Program-made: the position numbers and the translations under genes
NCBI GenBank assembly: GCA_024636345.1
Contig: JAGXHG010000037.1
Coordinates: 1 to 64,000, forward strand
Length of the DNA: 64,000 bases
Direction of reading: 5' to 3'
From: Desulfobulbaceae bacterium
Lineage (GTDB): Bacteria; Desulfobacterota; Desulfobulbia; Desulfobulbales; Desulfocapsaceae
The notes under the pieces: generated by a model
The model's input: the letters and a program-made list of their open reading frames with translations, nothing else
Told to the model about the DNA's origin: nothing
The model's database searches: none
Shown here: one piece after another, positions 37,028 through 46,575 of the stretch
Numbering within the stretch: the first letter of the stretch is position 1
How the letters are laid out: each line of letters begins with the position of its first letter

Positions 37028-39373
37028 ATGAAGATTCAGCATAATATCGTTTTCCAATCATATAGCCTTTTTTTAGTGGTCCTCTGTCTGTATTTTTTCT
37101 TTCCCCTTACCTCTTTCGCCAAAGAAACGAAACCAACAGCACCCATCGAGATCAAGATTGGGGTCCTCGCCCTGCGTGGCAAAGAACAATGTCTGAAACA
37201 ATGGAACGCGACCGCCGACTATCTGACCAAAAAGATCCCCGGGCACTCGTTTACCATTGTGCCCCTTGATTTTGCTGAGCTACCGAACTCTGTAAGCAAA
37301 CAGCAGGTCGATTTTACCATTACCAACTCTTCAATGTACGTCAGCCTCGAGTCCCATTTCGGCAATACCCGCATCGCTACCATGAAAACCAATGTGCTTG
37401 GCCTAGGGCTGACCCAATTCGGCGGGGTTATTTTCTGCCGCCGTGATCGCACGGATATACTATCAACTAAGGACCTGCGACAGAAACGGTTCATGGCAGT
37501 GGACAGGAAATCTTTTGGCGGCTGGCAGATGGCCTGGAATTATTTACTCGATCACGATATTGATCCCAACAAGGATTTTAAAGAACTTGTCTTTGGCGGT
37601 ACCCATGATGCAGTGGTGTTGGCCGTGCTCAATAAGAATGTAGACGCTGGAACGGTGCGCACCAGTACCCTGGAAAAAATGGCCTGGGAAGGAAAGATCA
37701 CCTTGGATCAGTTTCGGGTCCTTGATGAGAAATCCTCAACATCTTCTGACTTCAAACATCTCCGTACCACGGCCCTCTATCCTGAATGGCCCTTTGCTAA
37801 ACTTAAACATACCAATGAAGAACTGGCCAGGAAGGTGGCTATCGCCCTGCTCCAAATGGAGTCTAACACTGAAGCTGCAAAGGCCTCAGCAATCATGGGA
37901 TGGACCATCCCTTTGGATTATCAGTCGGTGCATGACTGTCTGAGAAAAGTCAAGTTTGATCCCTATGATGTTGTTGAAGATATCACTATTCAGCAATTAC
38001 TCCATCAATATTGGCCCTGGCTTGTAGTCCTTTGTCTGTTTCTTGTGCTGGTCTTCGGCAATACCCTCTATTTTTTCAGACTGAATCAGCGCCTGCGACT
38101 TACTATGACCGTGCTCGATCATGAGCTTACCCAGCGCAAACTCATTGAGAAAAATCTCAATGAGTTCAAGATGACCCTGGATCAAATCCTGGACTGCGTC
38201 TTCATGTTCCTACCGGACAGCCTGCGTTTTATCTACGTCAACCGGGGCGGGATGCAGCAGGTTGGATACAGCGCTGAGGAACTTTTCAAGATGACCCCCC
38301 TTGACCTGGCCCCAGAGTTCACGAAAGAAATCTTTGACACTATGATCGCGTCCCTGCTGAATGACACCAGAGAGACCGTTACCTTTACCACGATGCTTCT
38401 GACCAAAACAGGAAACCGAGTTCCGGTAGAGGCTTTTTTACAGTATGTCAAACCGACCAGCGACAATGGCCGCATTGTCGCCATTGTCCGCGATATCAGT
38501 CAAAGACTGCAGGAGGCGCAAGAAAAAGAGAATTTACAGACGCAACTCCTACAGACACACAAACTGGAGTCTGTAGGCCAGCTGGCCGCGGGTATTGCCC
38601 ATGAGATCAATACCCCAACCCAGTTCGTCGGCACCAATATTGATTTTATGGCGGATGGATTCAAGGATGTGGCCACCCTGATTGCCGCCTATCAGCGACT
38701 GCTGACAGCAGAAAAAAACCAGAATGTAACCCCTGCATTAATTCAAGAGATTGAAGAGACCATAGAGGCTGCTGACTGGGAGTATCTTGCCCAGGAGCTT
38801 CCTCTGGCCATTACCCAGTCCCAGGATGGGGTACGCCGGATCTCATCCATTGTCCGGGCCATGAAAGAATTCTCCCATCCGGGCAGCAAGGAAAAAATAC
38901 CGCTTTCCCTGAACGAACTGATCAAGACCACTCTGACCGTCTCCCGCAATGAATGGAAGTATGTGGCGGAACTGGAGACAGATTTTGCCGACAACCTGCC
39001 TCAGGTTCCCTGTCTCTCGGATCAACTGGGACAGGTCATTCTCAATCTGCTGGTCAACTCCGCCCATGCCATTACCACCCAGTTAGGCGAGAATTCCAGC
39101 GGACAAATGGGACGCATCACCATTGCCACTCGACAGATCGGTGATCAGGTGGAGGTCAGGATCCAGGACACAGGCTGCGGCATCCCCGAGGATATTCTAG
39201 ACAGGGTCTTTGATCCCTTCTTTACCACCAAGGAAGTAGGCAAGGGAACCGGGCAGGGGCTGGCCATTGCCCGAGATGTGATCGTCAACAAGCATGGCGG
39301 TACGTTGGAGGTGACATCTGAGCCAGGAGAGGGTGCCACCTTTACTATCCACCTGCCCATCAACACGGAATAA
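37028..39373 (+). CDS. PhnD-like periplasmic-sensor histidine kinase
   Basis: 781 aa. Order: signal or first membrane helix (~10-30), a PhnD-type substrate-binding domain (~40-310, starting IEIKIGVLALRGKEQCLKQW), a second membrane helix (PWLVVLCLFLVLVFGNTLYF), a PAS domain (~375-495), a HisKA-like domain with the phosphorylation site AHEINTPTQF, and an ATPase domain (VILNLLVNSAHA, DTGCGIPEDILDRVFDPFFT). It probably senses a small anion such as phosphonate, phosphite or a related ligand outside the membrane. No response regulator is adjacent, so it is an orphan. Confidence 0.9.
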   Translation: MKIQHNIVFQSYSLFLVVLCLYFFFPLTSFAKETKPTAPIEIKIGVLALRGKEQCLKQWNATADYLTKKIPGHSFTIVPLDFAELPNSVSKQQVDFTITNSSMYVSLESHFGNTRIATMKTNVLGLGLTQFGGVIFCRRDRTDILSTKDLRQKRFMAVDRKSFGGWQMAWNYLLDHDIDPNKDFKELVFGGTHDAVVLAVLNKNVDAGTVRTSTLEKMAWEGKITLDQFRVLDEKSSTSSDFKHLRTTALYPEWPFAKLKHTNEELARKVAIALLQMESNTEAAKASAIMGWTIPLDYQSVHDCLRKVKFDPYDVVEDITIQQLLHQYWPWLVVLCLFLVLVFGNTLYFFRLNQRLRLTMTVLDHELTQRKLIEKNLNEFKMTLDQILDCVFMFLPDSLRFIYVNRGGMQQVGYSAEELFKMTPLDLAPEFTKEIFDTMIASLLNDTRETVTFTTMLLTKTGNRVPVEAFLQYVKPTSDNGRIVAIVRDISQRLQEAQEKENLQTQLLQTHKLESVGQLAAGIAHEINTPTQFVGTNIDFMADGFKDVATLIAAYQRLLTAEKNQNVTPALIQEIEETIEAADWEYLAQELPLAITQSQDGVRRISSIVRAMKEFSHPGSKEKIPLSLNELIKTTLTVSRNEWKYVAELETDFADNLPQVPCLSDQLGQVILNLLVNSAHAITTQLGENSSGQMGRITIATRQIGDQVEVRIQDTGCGIPEDILDRVFDPFFTTKEVGKGTGQGLAIARDVIVNKHGGTLEVTSEPGEGATFTIHLPINTE

Positions 39374-39387
39374 GACCTTTGGCATAC

Positions 39388-39442
39388 AACTGATCGGTGG
39401 CCACTGTTCTTTCTTTCCTATAGCCTTGGCCACCGATCAGTT
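39388..39442. other. Long perfect inverted repeat at a convergent gene junction
   Basis: Perfect 16-base arms AACTGATCGGTGGCCA and TGGCCACCGATCAGTT are separated by 23 bases. The right arm encodes the last residues of the MBL-fold gene. There is no T run, so it is not a standard intrinsic terminator on either strand. Confidence 0.7.
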
Positions 39443-40269
39443 ATCATTCCCTTCTCGCCAAGCCTGCAGGCCCTGACCAAGGGGTCGTGGTAGAAGGTGA
39501 ACCAGGCACCCCGCTTCCGGTATTCCGCAAAGTATCGTTCCTTGCAGGCAATAACCTCCAGAGGGAAATTATCATAGGCCATCACCCATAGGGGATTAGC
39601 ATGGGCATGGGTGGGAAAGAGATCGCCGAGATGCACTGCCGTTTCACCTTGAGAACTGATCTCCACCAGCTGATGCCCACGGGTGTGACCGCCGGTATGA
39701 CGAACCCTGACCTCAGGGCAAAGCTCTCGACCGCCCTGGATAAGCTGAATCTGGCCGTTGCTCTTTAGTTCATTGAAATTGATGGGCCAGTAACTTTCCT
39801 GAGCACGGCGGCATGGCGAGGCCACATCTTGCCACTCGGCCTCCTGGATCAGATGGATGGCGGCTGGAAAGGCGACCTCTTCCCTTCCATCTTCACCCAC
39901 CATAACCACGCCGCCGGCATGGTCAAAATCGCAATGGGTCAGAATCACCAGATCGATATCCTGGCGGCTGATCCCCAGATGCGCAAGCTGGGAGAGCAGA
40001 AGCCAATCCGTCGCTGCAAAAATAGAATGCTGTTTTGGGGTAAGTTTGTTGCCAAGACCGCTGTCAACAAGGATATTCAGGGAAGGCGTTCTAATGAGAA
40101 GCGGATCATTGCACAGGGAAAGAGTATTGTCCGCAGCGACTGGGAATTTATTCTGCCAGATGGTTTTGGGCACAGGACCGAACATCGCTCCTCCATCCAG
40201 ACGGAAATCACCACCGCTGAGCCAGTGGATCTCGCAGGCGCCAATACACAGGGGAAGAATTTCGGCCAT
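39418..40269 (-). CDS. MBL-fold metallohydrolase
   Basis: 283 aa. The metal motif is THCDFDHAGG, in which the canonical HxHxDH has an Asp in place of the second His (HxDxDH). This variant occurs in some uncharacterised MBL-fold groups, so it is not proof of inactivity. Other ligands are seen in HTGGHTRGH, and VHLGDLFPTHAH supplies the bridging aspartate. The substrate is unknown; lactonase or phosphodiester hydrolase are both possible. The gene converges on the sensor kinase, and its 3' end forms one arm of the inverted repeat. Confidence 0.87.
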   Translation of the reverse strand: MAEILPLCIGACEIHWLSGGDFRLDGGAMFGPVPKTIWQNKFPVAADNTLSLCNDPLLIRTPSLNILVDSGLGNKLTPKQHSIFAATDWLLLSQLAHLGISRQDIDLVILTHCDFDHAGGVVMVGEDGREEVAFPAAIHLIQEAEWQDVASPCRRAQESYWPINFNELKSNGQIQLIQGGRELCPEVRVRHTGGHTRGHQLVEISSQGETAVHLGDLFPTHAHANPLWVMAYDNFPLEVIACKERYFAEYRKRGAWFTFYHDPLVRACRLGEKGMITDRWPRL

Positions 40270-40288
40270 CTTTCAGCTCCCAAAAAAT

Positions 40289-41665
40289 CTATTTTTGTGA
40301 CTTGACATCAATGGGCAAAGACGTAGTGGGAATCACCGGTTCAGGTACAGAAACGGGCGCGGGTATTGGCACCATTCCCGGCTCTGGCAGGGACAAAGAA
40401 CTGGGGCTTGGCACCTGGACCGGCTCAGGAGTAAGAGCCGGCACCGGCGATTCAGGAACAGGCGCTGCTTCCACAGTGGGCGCAGTAACTGGACTCACTC
40501 CCGGGCCATCAACAGGAACGTCCTGAGGCATCTCAGGAGACTGGGGCAGTTCGGGAGCAACTGTTGGCTGTGCAGGCAACATCTCCCGGCCTTCACCTTC
40601 AACGGCAGGATCAACGGCAGGTTCAGCGGCAGAGTCAGGAACCCTTTTTTGCAGAAAGACCACGGCATCACCACAATAATCAGTGAAAACACCATCGACC
40701 CCTACCTTGAAGTAGAAAAATTCCAATAATTCCTCAAACGTGGCGACATAGGGCGGCACTGATTCTTTTTCCCGACGGAAGGTGTAAGGATGGACCACCA
40801 TCCCCAGGCTGTGAGCGTCACTGACCAGCTCAGGGAGAAGAAGATTTCCCGCTTTATCGACGAGCATGGACTTGTCCATGCCTATTCCGGCGACATAGGC
40901 CGACAAGGCACGCAAGCCTGACTTGCTGGTAATCCAGTCATAATTATAATTGATCCATTCCCCCCATTGCAGGGATTTGGTCTCATTGCCGTTATTATCA
41001 TCAATCAGCTGAACCAGTTTCAGGTTCATCTGCAGGACGGGGAACAGCTCATCATGGATGCGTCTGAGTTCATCGGGGTCGAAACACTGGAGAAAGATCT
41101 TGTCATCCTGACTTTTGTAGCCATATTCACGCAGAATTTTTACAACAGCCATGGAAATATCCTTGCCTTCTTTCCGATGAAACCAAGGCTGTTTGATCTC
41201 GGGATAAATACCGATATCCTTATGCAGAGTCTTTTCCAGCCCTCTGATCAGCTCCAGCTCTTCTTTAAAGGTGGGGACGATCAGTTGCAGGTTTTTGTTG
41301 TTATCAGGAAAACGCCCACTATTAGGATAGGGCTCTTTCAGGTGCAGCTGTTTGATCTCTGCCAGGGTAAAATCAATGGCATAAAATTTACCATCTTTTC
41401 GTTCTCTGCCGGGAAATAGCTCCGCCACATTGGTAACCCGGTCCAGGGTGGGGTCATGGAGGACAATGACCTGATCATCTTGGGTCATGACCAGGTCCTG
41501 CTCGATATAATCACTGCCCATGGCCACAGCCAGGGTCACAGACGGCAGATTATGTTCCATCAGATAGCCCGATGCGGCCCGGTGGGCTATAACAATCTTA
41601 TCGTTTGCCTGGGCAAAAACGGCCATAACTGTCAACAACAAAAAAATCCATCCAACTGATTTCAT
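40289..41665 (-). CDS. glpQ: Glycerophosphodiester phosphodiesterase with proline-rich tail
   Basis: About 458 aa from the ATG at 41665, which fits a signal peptide (VGWIFLLLTVMAVFAQA). The GDPD core has AHRAASGYLMEH, DYIEQDLVMTQDD and VLHDPTLDRV, with the catalytic pair HR and HD. GlpQ hydrolyses glycerophosphodiesters in the periplasm. After residue ~345 the chain becomes a long Pro/Glu/Val-rich tail (repeats of PVPA, PEP, VPEP), absent from typical GlpQ. It may span the cell wall or be a flexible linker. The gene ends 19 bases before the MBL gene's start, which is on the same strand. Confidence 0.92.
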   Translation of the reverse strand: MKSVGWIFLLLTVMAVFAQANDKIVIAHRAASGYLMEHNLPSVTLAVAMGSDYIEQDLVMTQDDQVIVLHDPTLDRVTNVAELFPGRERKDGKFYAIDFTLAEIKQLHLKEPYPNSGRFPDNNKNLQLIVPTFKEELELIRGLEKTLHKDIGIYPEIKQPWFHRKEGKDISMAVVKILREYGYKSQDDKIFLQCFDPDELRRIHDELFPVLQMNLKLVQLIDDNNGNETKSLQWGEWINYNYDWITSKSGLRALSAYVAGIGMDKSMLVDKAGNLLLPELVSDAHSLGMVVHPYTFRREKESVPPYVATFEELLEFFYFKVGVDGVFTDYCGDAVVFLQKRVPDSAAEPAVDPAVEGEGREMLPAQPTVAPELPQSPEMPQDVPVDGPGVSPVTAPTVEAAPVPESPVPALTPEPVQVPSPSSLSLPEPGMVPIPAPVSVPEPVIPTTSLPIDVKSQK

Positions 41666-41704
41666 TACTATAATTTTACAATCCACCCAGTTCACCATAA
41701 GAAA

Positions 41705-43381
41705 TCAAACCTTAAACTTTTTTACGAGATTTTCGAGTTGGGTGGCCAGCTCGGCCAGACCATGGGCGCTCAACTGAATCTGGCTGCTACCTTCTCCCAC
41801 TTGAGTCGACCGTTGATTAATCCCAGCAATATCACGTGTAATATCGGCAACAACCACCGTGGTTTGTGCTACATTTTCATTGACCTCGGCAATACCCTGA
41901 GACGCCTGAGAGATATTGTTAGCAATTTCGGTAGATGCGGCCGACTGTTCTTCAACGGCCGTAGCAATCCCGTTGATCACATTATGAATTTCGGAAATTA
42001 CTGCAGAATTTTTTTCAATGTCCGTAACCGCCATCGAGGTCGTGATCTGCATCTCGCTGATCTGATTCTTGATATCAACCGTGGCCGACGCAGTCTGACG
42101 GGCCAGTTCCTTGATTTCATTGGCCACCACTGCAAAGCCCTTACCGGCCTCACCGGCCCTTGCAGCTTCAATGGTAGCATTCAAGGCCAGCAGATTGGTC
42201 TGTTCCGATATCTCTGTAATGGCCTCGGTCACCTTGCCAATTTTTATGGCTGATTCACCCAAAACAGCCATTTTCTCGGAGGTGAGTCGGGATTGGTTGA
42301 CAGCTTCTTCAGAAATGGAACGGGCTTTTTCTGCGTTATGGGCAATCTCGTTAATCGTGGACGTCATCTCCTCGGAAGCAGAAGCAACCATATTGACATT
42401 ACACGTTGACTGCTCCATCGCTGCAGCCACCGACTGGACATTAGCACTCATCTCTTCAGTGGCTGCAGCAACCGAACTTGATTTATCCGCCGTATCATGA
42501 GCCGAGGACGATATCTGTCTGGAGGCCGCAGCCAGATCATTCGAAGAGGAGGTGAGCTCATCGACACCGTTGATAATATCTATGATGATAGAGCGAAAAT
42601 TCTCTGTCATTACCTTAAACGAGTTGGCTAACTGTCCAATTTCGTCATTTGAAGAGCATAAAATTTGGATATCAAGCTCTCCTTTAGCTACTTGCGCTGT
42701 CTGCTTGACCAATACGGATGCGGGAATCGTTATTGAACGAGCTATAAACAAAGCTAAAAAGATAGTCAGTGCCATCAGTATACAAAGAGCTATGCCTATC
42801 CCAAACATGATCTTCTGCATCTGAGTATCAACATCATCGATATAGATACCAGTCCCCACAATCCACCCCCAGGACGAATACAACTCAACATACGACATCT
42901 TAGGCACAGCATTGCTGTTGCCCGGCTTCGCCCATGCATATTCGACAAAGCCCTTGCCTTTATCCTTGCAGACCTTGACCATCTCCATGAACAGAAGTTT
43001 ACCGTTAGGGTCCTTGTTCTCACTCAAATCTTTACCATTCATTTCCGGTTTAATAGGATGCATGACCATTTGGGGGGTGAGGTCATTGATCCAGATATAA
43101 TCCTTCTCATTGTAACGAATAGCGGCAATAAGCTCGGCAGCCTGTTTCTGAGCTTCCTCTTTGGTGAGTGTCCCGGCATTGACCTGCTTCTCGTACGATG
43201 CCAACAAACTAATGGCCTCCTGCACCAGGTTGCTGACGTTGGTCTGCTTCTCCTTCATGATCAACTCACGGATAAATGGTATCAGTCCAAACATCGTAGC
43301 CAGTACCAGTACCATCAAGGTCAGAAGTGACAAACTCATGATCTTTGAAAAAATACTCCAGTCCTTATAAGCCTTGATCAT
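41705..43381 (-). CDS. Methyl-accepting chemotaxis protein with sCache_2 sensor
   Basis: About 558 aa. An N-terminal membrane helix is followed by a periplasmic single Cache domain with [19 protein letters not shown] and [17 protein letters not shown] (sCache_2). After the second helix come HAMP and the MCP signalling domain with [20 protein letters not shown]. sCache_2 domains usually sense organic acids. The track Met is a TTG; the ATG at 43381 has GAGG seven bases upstream. No other chemotaxis gene is nearby. It is close to the glpQ gene on the same strand but with no functional link. Confidence 0.95.
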   Translation of the reverse strand: MIKAYKDWSIFSKIMSLSLLTLMVLVLATMFGLIPFIRELIMKEKQTNVSNLVQEAISLLASYEKQVNAGTLTKEEAQKQAAELIAAIRYNEKDYIWINDLTPQMVMHPIKPEMNGKDLSENKDPNGKLLFMEMVKVCKDKGKGFVEYAWAKPGNSNAVPKMSYVELYSSWGWIVGTGIYIDDVDTQMQKIMFGIGIALCILMALTIFLALFIARSITIPASVLVKQTAQVAKGELDIQILCSSNDEIGQLANSFKVMTENFRSIIIDIINGVDELTSSSNDLAAASRQISSSAHDTADKSSSVAAATEEMSANVQSVAAAMEQSTCNVNMVASASEEMTSTINEIAHNAEKARSISEEAVNQSRLTSEKMAVLGESAIKIGKVTEAITEISEQTNLLALNATIEAARAGEAGKGFAVVANEIKELARQTASATVDIKNQISEMQITTSMAVTDIEKNSAVISEIHNVINGIATAVEEQSAASTEIANNISQASQGIAEVNENVAQTTVVVADITRDIAGINQRSTQVGEGSSQIQLSAHGLAELATQLENLVKKFKV

Positions 43382-43608
43382 CAAGCATCCTCATCCTTCC
43401 GTAAGTCAATCCCATGCTAACCGCCTTATTACTGTTGGGCAGAGGATTATTTCAATTAATTTTTCAACATGTTGCATCATTACTGCCCACAAGCAACCTC
43501 ATGACCATAACGGACTTAAGCCACCCTTTCAATCATTATGACAAAAGCCCTTGAAGAATGAGACTGCATCAAGAGTTGCCTTCTCAATCTGTAATTCTTA
43601 ACAATATT

Positions 43609-45525
43609 CTAAAATTTCAAATAAGTATAATCTGCCAGGCAGTTTTCATAGAAATCCACAAGCCTGACCCCTTCACGGGGCTGAATCCTGCCCTGATGAA
43701 CCTGCTGATCAATCTCTTTTTTGAGAGTTCTGGCCATAAGCTCCGGATTGTACTGCATGGTGGTCAATACCTGTTGAGCAGAGGTCCCTTTGATCATTTC
43801 TTCAATATAAAAATCATTGGGATCATCATCATCACAGTAGATATGCACCTCATTGAGCCGGCCAAAGAGATTATGCATATCGCCCATCACGTCCTGATAA
43901 GCTCCGGTGAGAAAGAGGCCTATATAATATTCTTCTTCCGGCTTGAGCGTGTGCAGAAGCAGGGTCTTTTCAACACCGGTCTTGGCTATGAAATGATCAA
44001 TTTTGCCATCGGAATCACAGGTAATATCCACCAGGGAGCATCTCACATCCGGCCGTTCATCGAGGCGCATCACCGGCATAATGGGCAGGAGCTGATTAAT
44101 GGCCCAGCTATCGGCTGCCGACTGAAAAATAGAAAAATTACAGAGATACTGACTGGCCTGCAGTTCTCCCAGACGCTGCAGTTCTTCGGGGATAAACGAT
44201 TGGACTTCGACAATTTTCTGGATGCGGGCAAGAGTGTTCCAGAACAAGGTCTCAATCTTGGCCCGCTCACCAATGGAGATAACCCCGAAGCGGAAAGCGC
44301 TGATGGCGTTATCCTTACACTGCTGGATATCGTTGAATATCCCCTGGAAATTGTTTTCATTCAGGTCATAGGCGGATTCACGCATAACGGAGACCAGATT
44401 ATGTTCTCCCGGCTCCCGCTCGGTATTGAGTCCACTTCTGGTCTGATGAATATTATCAATCACATTGGTGATCACACACGAGTGATGGGCAGTCACATAG
44501 CGGCCGCTCTCGCTGACTATATTGGGATGGGCAATACCTGCCTGGTCACAGATATACTGGAGGCCATCAATGATATCAAAGGCATACTCCTCCAGGCTGT
44601 AATTCCGTGACGATTCACTGGCTGAACGGGAGCCGTCATAATCAATACCAAGACCGCCACCGACATCGAAATATTCAAGAGAAAGCCCCAAGGCAACCAG
44701 GTCAACAAAGATGCGGCCGGCCTCGGTGATAGCCTCCTTGATAAAACGGATATCCGGGATCTGGCTGCCCACATGGAAGTGCAGGAGCTTCAGGCAATGG
44801 TCGATGCCATGCTGCCTGAGCAGCGCCACCCCGCTCAAAATCTCGCTGCAGGTGAGCCCGAACTTACCCTTTTCCCCGCTGGCCCCGGCCCATCGACCAC
44901 TTCCATGGGCGGCCAGCTTGGCACGAAAGCCGATCAACGGATCAACACCCAACTCCTTGGCTATCCGAATAATCAGGGCAATCTCCGAAAATCGCTCCAC
45001 AACGATGATGATCTTCCGATCCAGCCGGCGACCCAGCAGGGCCAAACGGATAAAGTCCTCATCCTTGTAGCCGTTAAGTATAGTCAAGGCGTTTCTGTTA
45101 TCATTCAGAGCAAGGGCGGCCAGCAGTTCCGGTTTAGAGCCGGCTTCCAGCCCGTAATCAAATGGCTGGCCAGCCTCAACGATCTCTTCGACCACCTCCC
45201 GCATCTGATTGACCTTGACCGGATAGACCCCTAAGAATTGCCCCTGATATTCACATTCTTCGATTACTGCTCTGAAGGTGGTATTGAGGAGGCGCACCTG
45301 GGAGCGAAGGATATCATGGAAGCGGAGGACAGCGGGAAAGGAGATATTCAGATTCTTGATCTCCTCAATGACCTCAAGAAAGTCAATGGTAGGACCATCT
45401 TCCCGCTTTTCCGGCAGGACGCAGAGGTGCCCTTTGCTGTTGACTGAAAAATAGCCGTTCCCCCAATGCCTGACATGATAGCGATCACTATTCTCTTCGG
45501 CTATCCTGACAGGATCATCGTTCAT
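43609..45525 (-). CDS. speA: Biosynthetic arginine decarboxylase
   Basis: About 638 aa. The PLP-binding segment GVYPVKVNQM contains the Schiff-base lysine, and GGGLGIDYDG and the C-terminal half match the SpeA alanine-racemase-like fold. It makes agmatine from arginine. The ATG at 45525 follows GGAGGG by six bases; the track start 24 bases earlier lacks this. It overlaps the 3' end of the upstream agmatinase gene by 11 bases, so both are translated from one message and convert arginine to putrescine. Confidence 0.96.
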   Translation of the reverse strand: MNDDPVRIAEENSDRYHVRHWGNGYFSVNSKGHLCVLPEKREDGPTIDFLEVIEEIKNLNISFPAVLRFHDILRSQVRLLNTTFRAVIEECEYQGQFLGVYPVKVNQMREVVEEIVEAGQPFDYGLEAGSKPELLAALALNDNRNALTILNGYKDEDFIRLALLGRRLDRKIIIVVERFSEIALIIRIAKELGVDPLIGFRAKLAAHGSGRWAGASGEKGKFGLTCSEILSGVALLRQHGIDHCLKLLHFHVGSQIPDIRFIKEAITEAGRIFVDLVALGLSLEYFDVGGGLGIDYDGSRSASESSRNYSLEEYAFDIIDGLQYICDQAGIAHPNIVSESGRYVTAHHSCVITNVIDNIHQTRSGLNTEREPGEHNLVSVMRESAYDLNENNFQGIFNDIQQCKDNAISAFRFGVISIGERAKIETLFWNTLARIQKIVEVQSFIPEELQRLGELQASQYLCNFSIFQSAADSWAINQLLPIMPVMRLDERPDVRCSLVDITCDSDGKIDHFIAKTGVEKTLLLHTLKPEEEYYIGLFLTGAYQDVMGDMHNLFGRLNEVHIYCDDDDPNDFYIEEMIKGTSAQQVLTTMQYNPELMARTLKKEIDQQVHQGRIQPREGVRLVDFYENCLADYTYLKF

Positions 45526-46429
45526 TTTTACCCTCCCGATGAAAAGCAAGGATCAGCTCCCTGACCACCTTAGTGGCAAAGACATCACTGTTGCCGCTGG
45601 CATCCACCGGCGGTGACAACTCCACCACATCAGCCGCCACCATATTTTTATGGCGCAATGCCTGGATGATTCTGACAAAGGAGAAGAAATCCTGACCGCC
45701 AGGTTCCGGAGTTCCGGTTCCCGGAAGAAAGGCGGGATCAAAGTAATCAAGATCGAGGGTAAGGTAAATGGGTCGGCTTGCTGGCAGCCCTTCGATGAAG
45801 GCAACAAAGGCATCAAGGCTCGGCGCCAGGGTGTGATTTTCTCGCATCCAGGCATATTCGTCCTTGGTGCCGGAACGAATACCGAACTGCAGCAGTTGAT
45901 GGCCGGGACCAAAATGATCCAGACACCTCCTGATGATCGAGGCATGGGAATAATGGTAACCTTGATATTCATTCCGCAGATCGGCATGGGCGTCGAGATG
46001 CAGCAGCACCAGATCGGGAAAGGCCTGCAGGTAACGGGCAACAAAGGAATAAGAAATAGAATGTTCTCCGCCCAGGGTCAGGAATTTAATTCCCGCCTCA
46101 GCAAAATCAAGGTCCCCGGCAAGCTCAAGGAACCGTTCATGAGTTGCCAGATAATCCTGATGGGCATCACCACTCTGCTGGACGATGAGATTTCCCAGAT
46201 CGTAAAAGGGGGCTGTCTCTTCCAGATCAAGATCCAGGTATGGCGAATAACTTTCAATATCCGAAGCCACCAACCGGATGGCATCCGGAGCAATGGCCGT
46301 TCCCTTGCGAAAACAAGCGGTACCGTCAAAACCGAATCCGATCATGTTCAGACTGTGTGGTTGCGGCCTGCTAGCAGGTCTGGCAGTTCGATAGAGACAC
46401 TTGGGTGGATGCAATAAAGTTTCAGTCAT
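45515..46429 (-). CDS. speB: Agmatinase
   Basis: 304 aa. Ureohydrolase metal motifs are GGEHSISY, LHLDAHADLR and LTLDLDYFDPAF, with PGTGTPEPGG following, so the binuclear manganese site is complete. It hydrolyses agmatine to putrescine and urea. AGGTG lies just before the ATG. It comes before speA in the transcript and overlaps it. Arginase cannot be excluded from sequence alone, but the speA linkage favours agmatinase. Confidence 0.93.
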   Translation of the reverse strand: MTETLLHPPKCLYRTARPASRPQPHSLNMIGFGFDGTACFRKGTAIAPDAIRLVASDIESYSPYLDLDLEETAPFYDLGNLIVQQSGDAHQDYLATHERFLELAGDLDFAEAGIKFLTLGGEHSISYSFVARYLQAFPDLVLLHLDAHADLRNEYQGYHYSHASIIRRCLDHFGPGHQLLQFGIRSGTKDEYAWMRENHTLAPSLDAFVAFIEGLPASRPIYLTLDLDYFDPAFLPGTGTPEPGGQDFFSFVRIIQALRHKNMVAADVVELSPPVDASGNSDVFATKVVRELILAFHREGKNER

Positions 46430-46575
46430 TGGACACCTCGTATTGGTTTATTTGAAAAAACGGGACAAAAAAAGGAGTATATTCTTCCCACATCCGTTCC
46501 AATGCCAGTATGTCGTCACAGCTCTTTTCGTCCTTTTCTTTTCCCAACCGGGCAGTCTCGCTCACCCACCCAAGC

